Origin: Steinernema hermaphroditum
Lineage: Eukaryota; Nematoda; Chromadorea; Rhabditida; Steinernematidae
DNA: 64,000 nt
Assembly: GCA_030435675.1 (NCBI GenBank)
Contig: CM059625.1
Location: forward strand, 930,001 to 994,000
Reading direction: 5' to 3'
Positions within the stretch are counted from its first letter, which is position 1, and every line of letters begins with the position of its first letter. This document shows, in pieces, positions 22,618 through 34,526 of the stretch. The notes under the pieces were generated by a model, which was not told where the DNA came from, searched no databases, and saw only the letters and a list, made by a program, of their open reading frames with translations. The position numbers and the translations under genes were made by a program.

Positions 22618-24874
22618 ATGCGCATCAGCACGTTAGCTGCGATCGCAGCGTTGACAGGTGAGCCTGGAGGGGGTTGTCGTTCGCTTTCATCTACCACCTT
22701 GACCTTTGCAGTTATTACTGTCCACGGAAATGATCAACAAAACAAGGAGCGTCTCTTGCAGAAGGCCTGTATTCGCAATCCACGACTACCCTTCTGTGAT
22801 ACGTCGCCAGTAGAAACTCAGCCTGCTGAGCCTGAAGTTGATAGGAGAGCAGGTAACTTTTCATGTAAATAAGGTTCTAAATCAAATGCCTTTAAACGGT
22901 TTAATCGATTAAGAAAAAAACTATGCTGAATTTACGTTACCGATTCACATAAATATCGCTTCTGTGAGGTATCACTGCAGCTTTTCCTACCGTTTTGGTG
23001 AGCAACCGTGGCGTCACAAAACTTGTCACAAAACACTTATATCTGTCATCAATTTTTGGTGTAAATTATTTCATGCAAAATGTTGAATCTTCAGAATTTC
23101 TTCGCCAGGATGAACGCACACTTCTGACAGCGGAGCGGCATCAACGCCCACAACAGGTGAGAACAATCACAGCTAAAATCAAATCAAAGCAACATGACAC
23201 TTTGGGGTGGACGATAACATAACAATGATTGATGTTATATCCGTCGTTTTCCGATAGCCGATTGAAGTGAGCGGCGTGTCAGATTTGTGCTTTGTGTTAT
23301 CTTTGAAGTGAGAAAGTTCTAGTTGAAGTTCTAGATCGCGTAACCCACTCGATAGTCATAGAGCTCATAGGTTGACTTTAACCCGCAATTCCCCAAACTG
23401 CTCGCTTGTTTAGTGTAAACCAAAACCGCGTTCAAGGTTAACCGTAAAGGGAAAATCGCGGCTTCGAACGGTATCGTGACCAAGCTCGCTTTGGTTTGAC
23501 GAATTTTTAGTTGGGCGCTGTCGGAAATAAACAAAAAAGAAAACCCGTTTCCGACGCTTAAAGATGTTTGTACAACGAACACAGACAACTGATTTCACTT
23601 ACGAGCAAAAGAAAAAATAAAAAATTGGGTGGGCCGTCTGCACTAAAAAATCAGCGCGTGGAAACAAAAAAAAACCAATACAACGACATATAGTTAGAGA
23701 GGAAACATTAGGGGAATAAATAAAATCACATCTTTGAATTAGTGTGTTTGTGCTATGGACACGTCCGAGACGTTCAAGAAACAGCCATGTTTATTTTCAT
23801 ACGGACTCTCCTCAAACATTTGTTCAGGTCATGCAGGATCCGAGAACTGCGCGAGGACCACAAGACCTCCAGCAATTGCAAACGTTGTGTGTCCGCTTTA
23901 AGCCAATTGTAGCGCAACACTGTGGTCGTCAAGATCTGACCAAGGAATATGTCGCGAAGTGCATGGCATTCTTCCGCGACTGCAATCAGTTTATTACTCA
24001 ACAAGATCCTCTTTACTCAATCGGAAACGCCTGGACTTCCGGAGTTCGTCTTAACTACTACAACTGGGACGTCAAGGGCATCCCCTTCTATCCGATAAAC
24101 GAAGAGGGTGCTATCGGCGGAGGCCACAACTCGGACATCGGCTTCGGCACATGGGGTGGCGGATATTCGGACAACGTCGGAGTTCGGTAGGTGCATGTTT
24201 GGTGCGCGCTAAGATAACGAAACTAAATGATCTGGTTGATAAGTGACAAGATAAACTGGATATTGCGAAAGAGATCAGAAAAGTTTGTAGGTTCATCGCC
24301 GTTTGCGCTCGACGGTGCTGAAGATCTCTGCAATAAGCAGTGCGCTCTAAGATAATAATTTACATGTGACTTATTATGTGACTTTATCGACTGACATTTT
24401 AAAGTGTAATCATTTTAAAGTGTAACCTATTTGTCAGTGGTTTACAGATGTGCCCTTAACAGCGTTTCCTTTCTAGTGACTACTGGTCGCAACGCAACGA
24501 GTACGGAGCCAACTGGGTGGAAGGCAAGTACGGCTACCGTAGTGGCTGGCAGATGCCACTTGTACAAAGTCTGGGCGTCGAGGGCGGCGGCGGCACCGAT
24601 GTCAACGTACCCATTCGCCCAGACAAACTCGGAACGATCGACGTCGACAATCACTACGGGGTACATACGCACCCGTTTGTCTTTCAGTCGGTTATATCTC
24701 GTTTAGGTTGGCGGCTACTACAAGCATAACCAGCACACCGGGGTCGATTGGCGCAAGGGCGAAGTGAAGAGCATGTTTGGCGTTGGGGTTCCGTTTGCCG
24801 GAGTCGGCGTCAACACCGGCGTCGGCGTAGCATTCCCATCTCTGGACACGTTCGCCAACGCATTGGGAAAGTAG
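22618..24874 (+). CDS. secreted glycine/aromatic-rich protein of unknown function
   Basis: Six exons join in phase to give 317 aa: 22618-22657, 22712-22852, 23095-23156, 23828-24186, 24477-24660 and 24707-24874. Residues 1-19 are a signal peptide (MRISTLAAIAALTVITVHG), interrupted by the first intron. A short Cys pair follows (KACIRNPRLPFC), then a Gln/Glu/Arg-rich linker. A helical segment carries more cysteines (TLCVRF, AQHC, AKC, RDC). The C-terminal half is rich in Gly, Tyr, Trp and Asn, with segments such as GIGFGTWGGGYSDN-like repeats and a final run of alternating Gly-Val (FGVGVPFAGVGVNTGVGVAF). No catalytic motif is visible. The composition suggests a nematode-specific extracellular or cuticle-associated protein; that is inference, and I do not recognise the family. 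Confidence 0.7.
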
Positions 24875-25386
24875 AAGATAGAAGAGAATGATGATGATTG
24901 ATACTCATATACATAACGACGAAATCGTCACCCTTGTTGTTTGTATGTACCATGTGTGGAACTTGTTTTAGATAGAAGATATATATTTATTAAATCAAGT
25001 TGTCAAGAGCACCAAAATAGGGACATGCATACAGGTGCTTGAGAACGCAGAGCATCGAACATTAGTGGTGGCATTCTCGAATGGATTGTTGAGAACCACG
25101 CAACCACGTTAACCAATGTCCAAATGTCCAAAAGAGATCAGTAAATACATCTCTCTTCAAACAAATCGAATTATCTGAATGATTTTATTAGTTATATGAG
25201 CACATGAGACCAGACAACACGTGAGTTAACACAACCACATCACCAAACGACAGTAGAACGCAAAAACAAGTCGCAATTTACAATATTCTCAAAGTCATAA
25301 TTAGACCAGTGTGAGACATGGGAAGACGAGGTACCAAGTCAAGGTAGATCGGAAAATATCAACAGCTACAATGATAATATGAATGA
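24875..25386. other. convergent 3' ends, no gene
   Basis: AT-rich sequence between the secreted protein gene (+) and the unrecognised minus-strand gene. No coding signal is seen. Confidence 0.4.
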
Positions 25387-26467
25387 TTATTCATTACTTG
25401 TATCGGAGTTGAGCCTTCCACGGTTATTCTCCTTGAAGCGAATAATGAGATTCCTGTGCGTGGCTTCAAATTTCACTATCATTTGCAAAATATGCAGCAG
25501 TGCAGGATGAGTGCATTCGATGGAGTGCGTGTTGCCACTTATCTCCTCAACAAACCCAGGTGCGTCTTCCATGTAGCTGCGTTGCTTGAGTTCGGCCACA
25601 GTGGCCGAAGTGCGAACTTTGCATTTGGATCCGACGAATTCCCAGGGATGCTCATACCAGGCCAAAAAGAGCTCTTCAAACGTGTTACTGCTAAGCTCGA
25701 AATCATCGGTATGGTGTAGGGAGAGAGAAACGAATTGTGGCTGAGACAGCAGTTCAAGAATTGGGTCTTCCATCTCCTGTGGCCATCTTAGCCCGGATGG
25801 GCTTACGGACAGCCTCTTGAGCACTCCCGAGCATATCTGCTTGCCCAGAAAATCGGCTGTCTCTTGCCCAACGTATGGTATGTCCTAAAAAGTAAGCTGT
25901 TCAATTGTGTGTTATGGGATATAAAGGTTTTTGTGTTTGATTAATTTAAATAAATATCTGCGCGCCCTTAATATAGCATAATCCGATATGTGTAGAATAT
26001 GCTCTCTTTTCTTTTGGGCTTATGATAAAAGATACACATACCCTCAAAACTTCGAAGAACTTGTCATGTCGAGTAAACTGCACGAAAATGCGCTTGGCAT
26101 CTTCGTTCGGAACGTTCAGCGACATTTCGTGATAATTCTCACGGCGCGGAGTACATCGAGATAAAGTGAAGTGCAGGCGGTCGAGAATTAAGCGATTCGA
26201 GGTCCTGACCACGAGCTTCGACACGCGATAAAGCCCATCACTCATCTCCAGGGCGGCGATCATGAAGTCCATCTCCGACATGGTTGTCGCATAGTCTATG
26301 ATAACCTGCCCCCGGCGATTGGCAGCAATATAACCAGCGGCTGGAATGGGGCTTAGCATAAGTCCTCTCTCCGCAATCTCCGAAAGGCGTATAAGGTTGG
26401 CAATCGAGTGATCAGTGAGGCTGCGCGGGAAGATGGGAGATGACCGAGTGTTGTTTCGCGAGGGCAT
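25387..26467 (-). CDS. unrecognised 307-aa protein
   Basis: Two exons, 26467-26042 and 25884-25387, join in phase 0 across a GTATG..TTTTAG intron. No signal peptide or membrane segment is present. The first exon has alternating hydrophobic and polar segments (VIIDYATTMSEMDF, RVSKLVVRTSNRLILDRLHF). The second contains leucine-rich stretches (ILELLSQPQFVSLSLHHTDD) and a C-terminal half rich in Glu and Asn. This loosely recalls the C-terminal substrate-binding regions of nematode F-box proteins, but no F-box is seen at the N-terminus, so I assign no function. Neighbouring genes give no hint. The intact two-exon structure argues that it is a real gene. Confidence 0.62.
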
Positions 26468-29400
26468 CGTAGCGGTTGTTGATCGAGAGCGAGAATTATT
26501 CGGAAAAATACAAGTAAATTACTGAAGCGTCTAATAAACACGGAACGTACACAAATCAATAGCTCGGGTGTGGTCAAAACGAAGATAAGCGGGTCATTAT
26601 CAACTCGTTGCAGCAGAGATAAAAAATACGATTTTTCACGCTTTTTTGTTTCTCGGAAGTAGTGGCTATCATATCAAATATAAAACTTTTCACTACAGTG
26701 ATTCACTGCGGTTAAGAGAGGATCTCTTTTATTTGTGAGGGAAGTTGATTCTTCCGTAAATTATAAACGTATAGAAATTGTTTTGGAGTGTGCTTCGCTG
26801 ATACGAAAGACAGCTACGACAACAGATTACGATATTGCCCAAAAATGTAAAATATTATATTATCCGCTACTGACAGAGTCCACATAGATGAAGCACCTAT
26901 GGTCACAAGTTAGTTTGTACTGAATGTAGTCTTTGCAATTTACTGTATTTTCCCTACAGGCACATGACCAACGCTACTTTGTATTTTGTGAAAACGGTTA
27001 CAGTAGTTGTGTCCAGAGCGACATATATCCACATATACTGATCTCTTTCCTTTTTAGTTAGGGAAACTACAAGCGGAAATAACCAAGAAGAGGTTCAAAC
27101 ATGGGGTCTGGACATGCGCATGTGCAAATGGGAGTCAGTCTTCATTCCATGCTTTATAAGTCTCTGCAAAGCGAAAAAAAAACGAAAAACACAATTATAT
27201 CCTGGGTCGCACTGATAAACTTACTTCGGAAGACGTCGCAATAACATATTGCTTGCTCAGGCCTTGCCCTAATAAACCTCTGCAGAACGACTTCGTTTAC
27301 GTGAAAGATATATGTTCAGTAAATAGCACACCTCAAGTCACGCAAGCATTAATAAGCCTTGTTGTCGCCGCGTCCGCAAGCAAGCTGCATCAACCCTTAC
27401 CCACGCCTCTAAGCATCGACGTATTGCCTGCCGCTTTTTCTAGCGTCCGCATCCTGATGACAACCGGCAATCGCTCAGCCGTATAACTCAAGACACACGC
27501 GCGCCAAAAGAAACACACGCTTAATTGATTTGAAAATCTACTTCCCTTAAGTAGGCTGAACGGAAATCCCGGGAATTGGCGATGCACCGTGGATCAGAGG
27601 CGGTGTTACTATGGTGATCGTGATGGGTAGTAAACAAGAAAACACGAATTGGGAAGAGGCGGCTTTAGCCGGCATCCGGAGCATTTTCCACCTGCTCAAA
27701 GTCTCGGGCGAGAGGAATGCACTGACACCAGCCATAAAAAATTTCGCCTGAGCCGATGCACTCTTGTACTCATCGGTGGAAACTTCTGGTCATCAAGTCA
27801 ATATGTTGCCGAATTGAGATTCAGCGATAGTCGAAATCTTTCAAATGTACTTTGAAAATCTGGGTGGTCTTACGCCAAATGCTTAAGGTGCCCATTGAAA
27901 GGTCGGAAGAAAATGCTACGTGTGGGCATGACGTCAATGTGGATTAGCTATAGCTAACAAGGATGGATGGTCTAAAAATAAGACATAATCAGAGTACGAG
28001 TGATGGCTGTTGTGGCTCATATTCGTCGAAAAGCCGATGATGCTGGTTTCGTTTTTGCGGCATCAGCAGCCTTCATCTAAGAGCTGTGTTGCGGCGGTTG
28101 CAAAATATTTTTCACATGCACCAATTTCTCACTATTGAAAGCTAGAAAGGCATCTGGGAATCTCTGGTGGTCTCAGGAACCGACCTAATGAAAGACCATA
28201 ACATATTGCCGTGTCCCCCTCTCTGTGCACAGATTGCAATAGCATAACAATGGCCACTGGATTTTTGCGACATTGTAGTCTCTATCGACAACGCCTAATG
28301 AGAGTGTTACAAAATCAAAGGCAATAGAGAATGCATAATCTTGGGCACGATTACACGGGCAACGGTGTTTTATAGTCTCACAGATATCGCAAAATGTTCG
28401 ATTTATAAAGGATGGGCTGAGTTCCCATATGTGAAGGAACGAATATCTTCGAAAAAGGCAAGCAGCCGGTTAAGTAGAACAAGCCGAAGGCAAACAAGCG
28501 GATTAAAGTTGTTTGTGAGACCATAGCTTTTACCATACTGAGAACCCTTGCGTAAGCAGAACTGACATATTCCCAAAAAGACTGAGTCATGTCTCTTTTA
28601 TGTCGTTTTGCCAGAACCCACAATAACACTGAGACCGACAATAATTTCGCTTTCTGAAATGTATGATGACACAACGGAAACCGAGGATTTTCAAGGAGGA
28701 TGCTACAAATTGAGAAGTGTTCCACAGGAAATAAATTGCACGAAGTATTTGAGCAGAAAATATTGCCGATACTTTACTCATAGAAGCGTCCTTTCTTCAA
28801 TTTTTTTCTTCACTGTTGTGAATGTAAGTAAGCTTCTTCACCGATCCGACAAAAAACCACTACTCTGCAGCATGATTTTTCGTCCTGCTCTACAATTGTT
28901 CTCTTCTTACCCCCCTTAATTGCCGAGGGCAGCCTACAATGCACTTGGTCGTACTTTTAGACACATTGGGTAACCCTTTGAGCTTACTTAAAAATTTGGG
29001 TGGTGCGAAGTGCGTCACGTACGAACTATCCAACATTTTGATTGAAAAAGCAAATGAGCGCTGTATACTATCTGAGATGCATGTTGTCTGAAGAACGTCA
29101 AAGAAGCAGTACGAATTGTAAGCTGTGAGAAATGATCGCTTCGGCCACGTGTTTGTTTATCAATAAAATATGGTTTTCAATGCGCTAAATTACATTGTGT
29201 TGCGTAGAGCACGTACCAACACCGCGTCCGCTGTCATCATCCCCGCAATCACGTTATGCGGACTTAATTAACGTTTGCAGATGGAAAGTCACGAAATGCT
29301 GTGCGTGCCGTTCAGTTCGTGTGGTGCATTAAGGGACCGTGAGCGCATGAAAGTGTAAGCATAAAGGGGTAACACTGTTACATCCTACACAGGAAAGTTA

Positions 29401-29545
29401 TAAATCTTTCTACATAATGTTGTACATAATGTTTCAACATAATGCGGCAACTGTTTGATAATAGAGCTTGTAATTCCTAGTTTCTTTGAAGAGTGTGCAT
29501 CGAAATGCATGAGTTGTGGTTGTATTTAGACGCAGTGTTATATTA
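26468..29545. other. about 3 kb without a supported gene
   Basis: The left end should carry the promoter of the minus-strand gene starting at 26467. The remaining open frames are short and show no domains. Near 29415-29445 the word tacataatgtt is repeated imperfectly. Confidence 0.35.
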
Positions 29546-30237
29546 TTGGGTTGTTAAGTTGAAAACGGGTCACTCTTGCAACAATTGTTTGTCCACCGAA
29601 AACTCATACATTTCACTCAAGGTGTTCACCGTTGGTACGCGATGAGATCAGACGATTTTGTGGCCAACATCCGGATTCTTCATTAATGGAATATGTAGGC
29701 TTTAGAGTCAAAAATTGTTTTGGGGCCAATTTTCGATCTCTTTGTCTTATTCTGAATGGTTTCTACTAATGTCTACATTTATGGATGAGCACATGTGGGG
29801 GCAAGATAGAGCGATGTGAGGATCAACTTGGAAACACACAGTCTCGAGCAGATGTACTTAATGAGAATCTTAGGGTCATTTTTTCAACATTTGGTCTCTA
29901 TTTCCGTAAAGTAGAAAGGAGCTCGTAGGGTGGCTATGTGGACACGGTAGCTGCGAGAGAATGCAACCTGCTAAGTCACCGTCCATCACACATTTAATAC
30001 CATAGGCAGCCTGTATATCACTTCGCATTTCGCCATTTCGAGGTGCCAAAAAATGACCATCATAACCAAATAGACCTTCAACATCGACACGAATCTAATG
30101 CATAAGTCGCCAATCATAGTGAAGGGTGGCAGTTCACTGTACTCTGCAACGCGCCCATCGATTATGTCCAGGGACTAAAACTTGTTTAAATAAAAGCTAT
30201 TTACTGAGTGACCCGTTTTCAACTTAACAACCCAATA
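29544..30237. mobile_element. mariner-type non-autonomous element (MITE), 690 bp
   Basis: Perfect 30-bp terminal inverted repeats beginning ttgggttgttaagttgaaaa lie at 29546-29575 and 30206-30235. They are flanked on both sides by TA (29544-29545 and 30236-30237), the target duplication made by Tc1/mariner transposases. The interior has no open frame long enough for a transposase, so the copy must have been moved in trans. The identical ends suggest recent insertion. Confidence 0.85.
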
Positions 30238-30515
30238 TGTTACAAAAGTTCTAAGCTATTCGAGATGTGAAGCGAACTACGAGTTTGTCAAAACGATGCC
30301 AGTGGAGGAACTCTTCTAAGAATCATACAGCTTGACACCTTTTTCGGGTGGAAGGCAACAGACTGCCTTTTGCGGAATCTACAGTACAAAGAGGGCAGTT
30401 AAATCCTGTAAAGTTGGATTCACATTTGACATTAGTGAATAATTTATCAACAAAATCCCAGAGATCACTTCAAGAACATATGGTGCGCGCGAATGATAGC
30501 AGTGTATGCTTCACA

Positions 30516-32115
30516 TTACCGCATTTTCTTAGGCTTCGGAGCTGCTTTGGTTGGAACGGGACTACACACGCGACCGCGTCCATTTTTCACTAAATACGCA
30601 TATAAAACGGGATGTAAAATGAATGACTTACCAGGGGTGGACACAGGCGATACGTTTGAAGGTTGGTCTGGTTCGACTTCCGGAGTCACAGGGATGTACC
30701 ACAGCTTCCCACTTTTTCCTGCCTGAGTGAAGTCCCAAGTGTCCTCTTCGTCTGAACTGCACAGTACAGTGGGAGGCCGTAGTGTTTCTACGTCGATCAA
30801 TGCATCTTCATCATCCTAAACATTGATTTGCCCTGCATAAATAAGAGAAATGATACCGCGTACCGTATTCTTGACGTTGGTCTCCTCAACCTCGTCTTCG
30901 TCTTCCAAGTCAAACTCGCCTTCCTTCTCGACATATTTCGAGTTTTCATCTAACTCCTTAAAATCCGGAGCAAAGGCACTCCAATTTTCAACATGAGCTT
31001 GCGCCCATATGTACGTAACGCCGTTGGCCACAGCTACAATTACTGGTCGCGAAGGGTGCCAGTGGATATCTTGGAGTTGCTCCCCTTTGTTTCCATGTAG
31101 CATTTTTATCAAGTTTCCGGATGTTCGCTCCCAGATGGTGAGCGAGTGTGTTCGTTGATTGGCGCCCACGACGTAGTCAGCTTCTGGTGAGATCGTCATT
31201 GTTCTCCATGCAGTCTGAAATATAACACACGCATTACGCCTTGTTTACATTTCTGAAGCGCTCACTTTGTTAACCAAATCTTGATATTTTGCAACTGGAT
31301 CCACAATCTGACCACCAGTTGTGTTGAGTAATGTGTCAAGCTTGTAGCATCGAATGATACGGTCATGAGTGTTCGTCACAATCCAGTCTCCTCTCTGACT
31401 TACGACGAATTGTCGGATTTGATGGTTCACAGCTTGCTTGCAGTGGGCGACCACTTTTGTTGTTTTGGCATCGTAGATAATAATGCGGCCCTGAAAGCCG
31501 TTTATGCTGTTGACTGGGGCGAATGCTACTCACTTTTGAACTTCCTGTGATTATGTAGTTTCCTCTTCTGTCGAAGACGGCACAAGTCGTTGATTCTTCA
31601 GCGATCCCAGGGATTTCATAAAAACATCGTTCCTGAAGGCCTGTTGTGACGCTGCAAATCGTAACCGGATGGCCGTGCTGAACCATCATGACCTGGTCCC
31701 GATTTCTGAAACAATTTAAGTTCACTATGCAGCTTTCTGAATCCGTGTGGGCTTACCTGGGATTGATATATGCTCCCAGCGGCGTTCCTCCGAACCTCCA
31801 TCTCTGCAGCTGCGCTCCCGTCAACACTTCCCAGATCCCGACAGTACCATCAGCTGCCGTCGTCGCCAGAACATGTCCGTCTCGCGACCAGCATAGGTTC
31901 ATAATAGGTTGGACATGAGCCACCCAAAACCGTACGCATCCTCTGGTGATATAGTCGACGATGTAGATCTTGCCGTCGGTTACCCCAACGGCAATCAGCG
32001 ATCCTATCCGGTTAAACCTTGCGCAAACAGAGTTTCCATTGGCCACTTCCAGGCAACCATCGAGTTCTTCAGGAAAGGCGAATGTATTCTCGAAGAAATC
32101 CTCTCCGTTCATCAT
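30516..32115 (-). CDS. rbbp-5: RBBP5 homologue, WD40 subunit of COMPASS/MLL H3K4 methyltransferase
   Basis: Six exons in phase give 454 aa: 32115-31757, 31705-31534, 31490-31266, 31214-30864, 30815-30632 and 30589-30516. The N-terminal two thirds is a WD40 propeller ([52 protein letters not shown]). It is followed by the family hallmark [16 protein letters not shown], an acidic segment ([15 protein letters not shown]) and a second acidic stretch ([12 protein letters not shown]). These two acidic stretches correspond to the regions that in RBBP5 bind the MLL SET domain and ASH2L. With WDR5, ASH2L and DPY30, RBBP5 forms the core that stimulates H3K4 methylation in the nucleus. The C-terminal tail is short and basic ([12 protein letters not shown]), so the protein is shorter than the vertebrate one (about 538 aa). 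Introns are mostly under 55 nt. The start was chosen at the first Met of the first WD exon. Confidence 0.95.
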
Positions 32116-34526
32116 CTTGACTCAGCTTCTGGAAGTTTGGGCCAGCGGAGGAGAATATGGAGCGAATTGAACCGAATTCCCTCGAATACGAGTGGATCCA
32201 GTGGAATTTTGCGCCAAAATATGGCATCGCTTTGAGAGGTCCCGTATCACTCTTACGTTCGGTTGGAGATCATCTGCTGTTCGCGCCATCCACGTATCAA
32301 CATGAATGAGCATTGTCCACTTGCGGCATGTGCGAGGAGGTCGTTCGGGTGTTATTGATTTTTTCCTCTTTCGATCTCTGATCCATTCGATAAAGCAGTA
32401 AAATCTGTTCGCATGTTTTAAAATGTGTCGAAATTTGTTATGTTGAAACGCGTTGGCCGTAAATATTCCTTCATGGAAGCATAGGCATTTACTTTAGAAC
32501 ACAGGGTGTAGGTTACATCCTATGTCGAGATTGCATGCCAGATAAATACAGCTCGTTCAGCTGATGTGGAAACGTTATCGATCGACAAACAATGTGGCAA
32601 AGCTGGGAGGCGCTCTTCGCCTGGCCCTTCAGTGCTTTCGCATGAGTTTTTTTTTCGACACTGTCTAGAATCGTACTGCTAATGAGATTCACACCGGGCT
32701 TATCGAGTCTTTTTATGCATTCAGTCCGGTCTTCTAAAGAAGATGCCGCACATATTTGATATAATATAATGTTCCAAGTATTTGAGATACTTTTGCCAAA
32801 CATGCTTTAAGTTTTTTGCTTGTATGCAACTGATTACGTTGCAGCTGTGAGTTGACAAAGTGGATTTAGTTGGAAATTCTCATACCTCGCATTCCACGCA
32901 GGCTGTTCTTGAAAACTGTATCTATTCTGGCTCTCATCATATGAGCGGTGACCCTTCGTTTGGTGTGTTCATGCACACGTGACTTTTCTTAGTTCCGCAG
33001 CTGTTTTCACAGCACCGTCTGCTGATTTTCTGTTCGCATCAAGAGGTGCGGACTTTTCATAGCCGCTCAAAAGTAGCAGATGATGTACCACCAACAGACC
33101 AACATGTGATAAGTTGAGCTAAAGTAGAAACTAGAGTTCGGAGTCATACGCGCAGGGCTGAAAGTAAAAAAGTCGAAGTGCTACGGATTTCAGCGATATG
33201 TAGAAGGTTTTCATTGAATACGTTCGAAGACCTTATCATGATAGCAGTGTGGCCGCGTGGAAATGCTGGGTCTCTAATCTCCGTTTGGTTACGTTTATCG
33301 TTTGCGATACACGCGGCTGTCGCTTAGTGAAAGCGACTGCAATACTGTTCTATTTTTCCTCGGACAAGTTGTAGCTCGGGTTTATAGACTTTTGGACCAG
33401 AACTTTCACTCGTCCGCTCACATTTTAAGCATACTTCACTCTCATTTGAATAGAAAAATATGGGTACTGGCTTCTCAACTAGGTCGCTGTCACATAGCAA
33501 ATTGTTTGCTTCGTAGGGTTGCTTCACAAAAATGGTTTCAAGAGAAACTATGTTCGCCACCGCCGAAATTCTAAAGACAACCGGTTGTTTATTTCCGGGC
33601 CTATGATCGGCCACTGTGCATACTAGGCTGTGCACAATCGATTACCACATTGTTCGCTAAAGGGATAATCTGCGACTCAACGAGGTCCCTCTAAGCTCTG
33701 AAGTCCACTCCCAACAGTTACTCACACTTTCCACCTCATCGGATAAGTGTCAGAAAGAGAGTCACTGCAGTGACCCCTTCTGTTCTGATTCACACACTTT
33801 GTCGAGTCATGCCCCTTCCACTTTCAATAGTCGAGTGGCCGATGTCCGGCAGTATGCACCCCTCACGCAACGTTGTCTCATCGGTCTTTAGGGTCTTTAT
33901 CTCGGTCGGTGCCTTCGCGCCGCTTGCGGTGTCGTACGAGTGCACGTGTGCTCTACCATCCCTATTTATCTCTGAGAGCAACATACTCTGATGGAAGAGG
34001 TGTGGGAGGCACGTCCCCACCACCGTTATTCTGGCGTTGGCACCCGTTCTTTTGGGCCTGGCTGGGAAGCACCATTTTGGTGTTCGTTGCAGTCCTAATA
34101 AACTCCGAACATTACCAATTTTGCCGTGCTATACAAGACAGAAATACGACGACTGATGTAAATGCTTTCGGTTTGGAAAAGGCGCATGTGCAAGCTTTAG
34201 AAGTCGTGATACGTCTGAGGTTTTACTTTGTCGAAAAACCGACTTTCGCGATGGGTTTAGGTTTATCGACTTTGGCGATAGGTCCATGTTCAGCTAATTC
34301 CTTAACAGTTAATCGCTCTCAATCTAGGCGGCCACACACACCGTGCTATTCCTGATACAATGCCATATTTCCGAGTAAAGAGGCGTTATTATTTGTGCAG
34401 ACGTGTTGACAACTTTCGTGTTTTTTAAACAGTCCGGAAGGCCCGTACGCGCGGGAGGTATCGATCTCGTCGTCATGATTTCCCGTTTCACCTTTTTATC
34501 ACTTTCAGGTCGCGGCGTCTGGTCAA
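32116..34526. other. 2.4 kb between divergent genes rbbp-5 and laat-1
   Basis: It should hold both promoters and possible 5' UTR exons of the plus-strand transporter. Short open frames (32513-32803 minus, 33324-33635 minus, 33873-34355 plus) show no recognisable domain. Confidence 0.35.
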
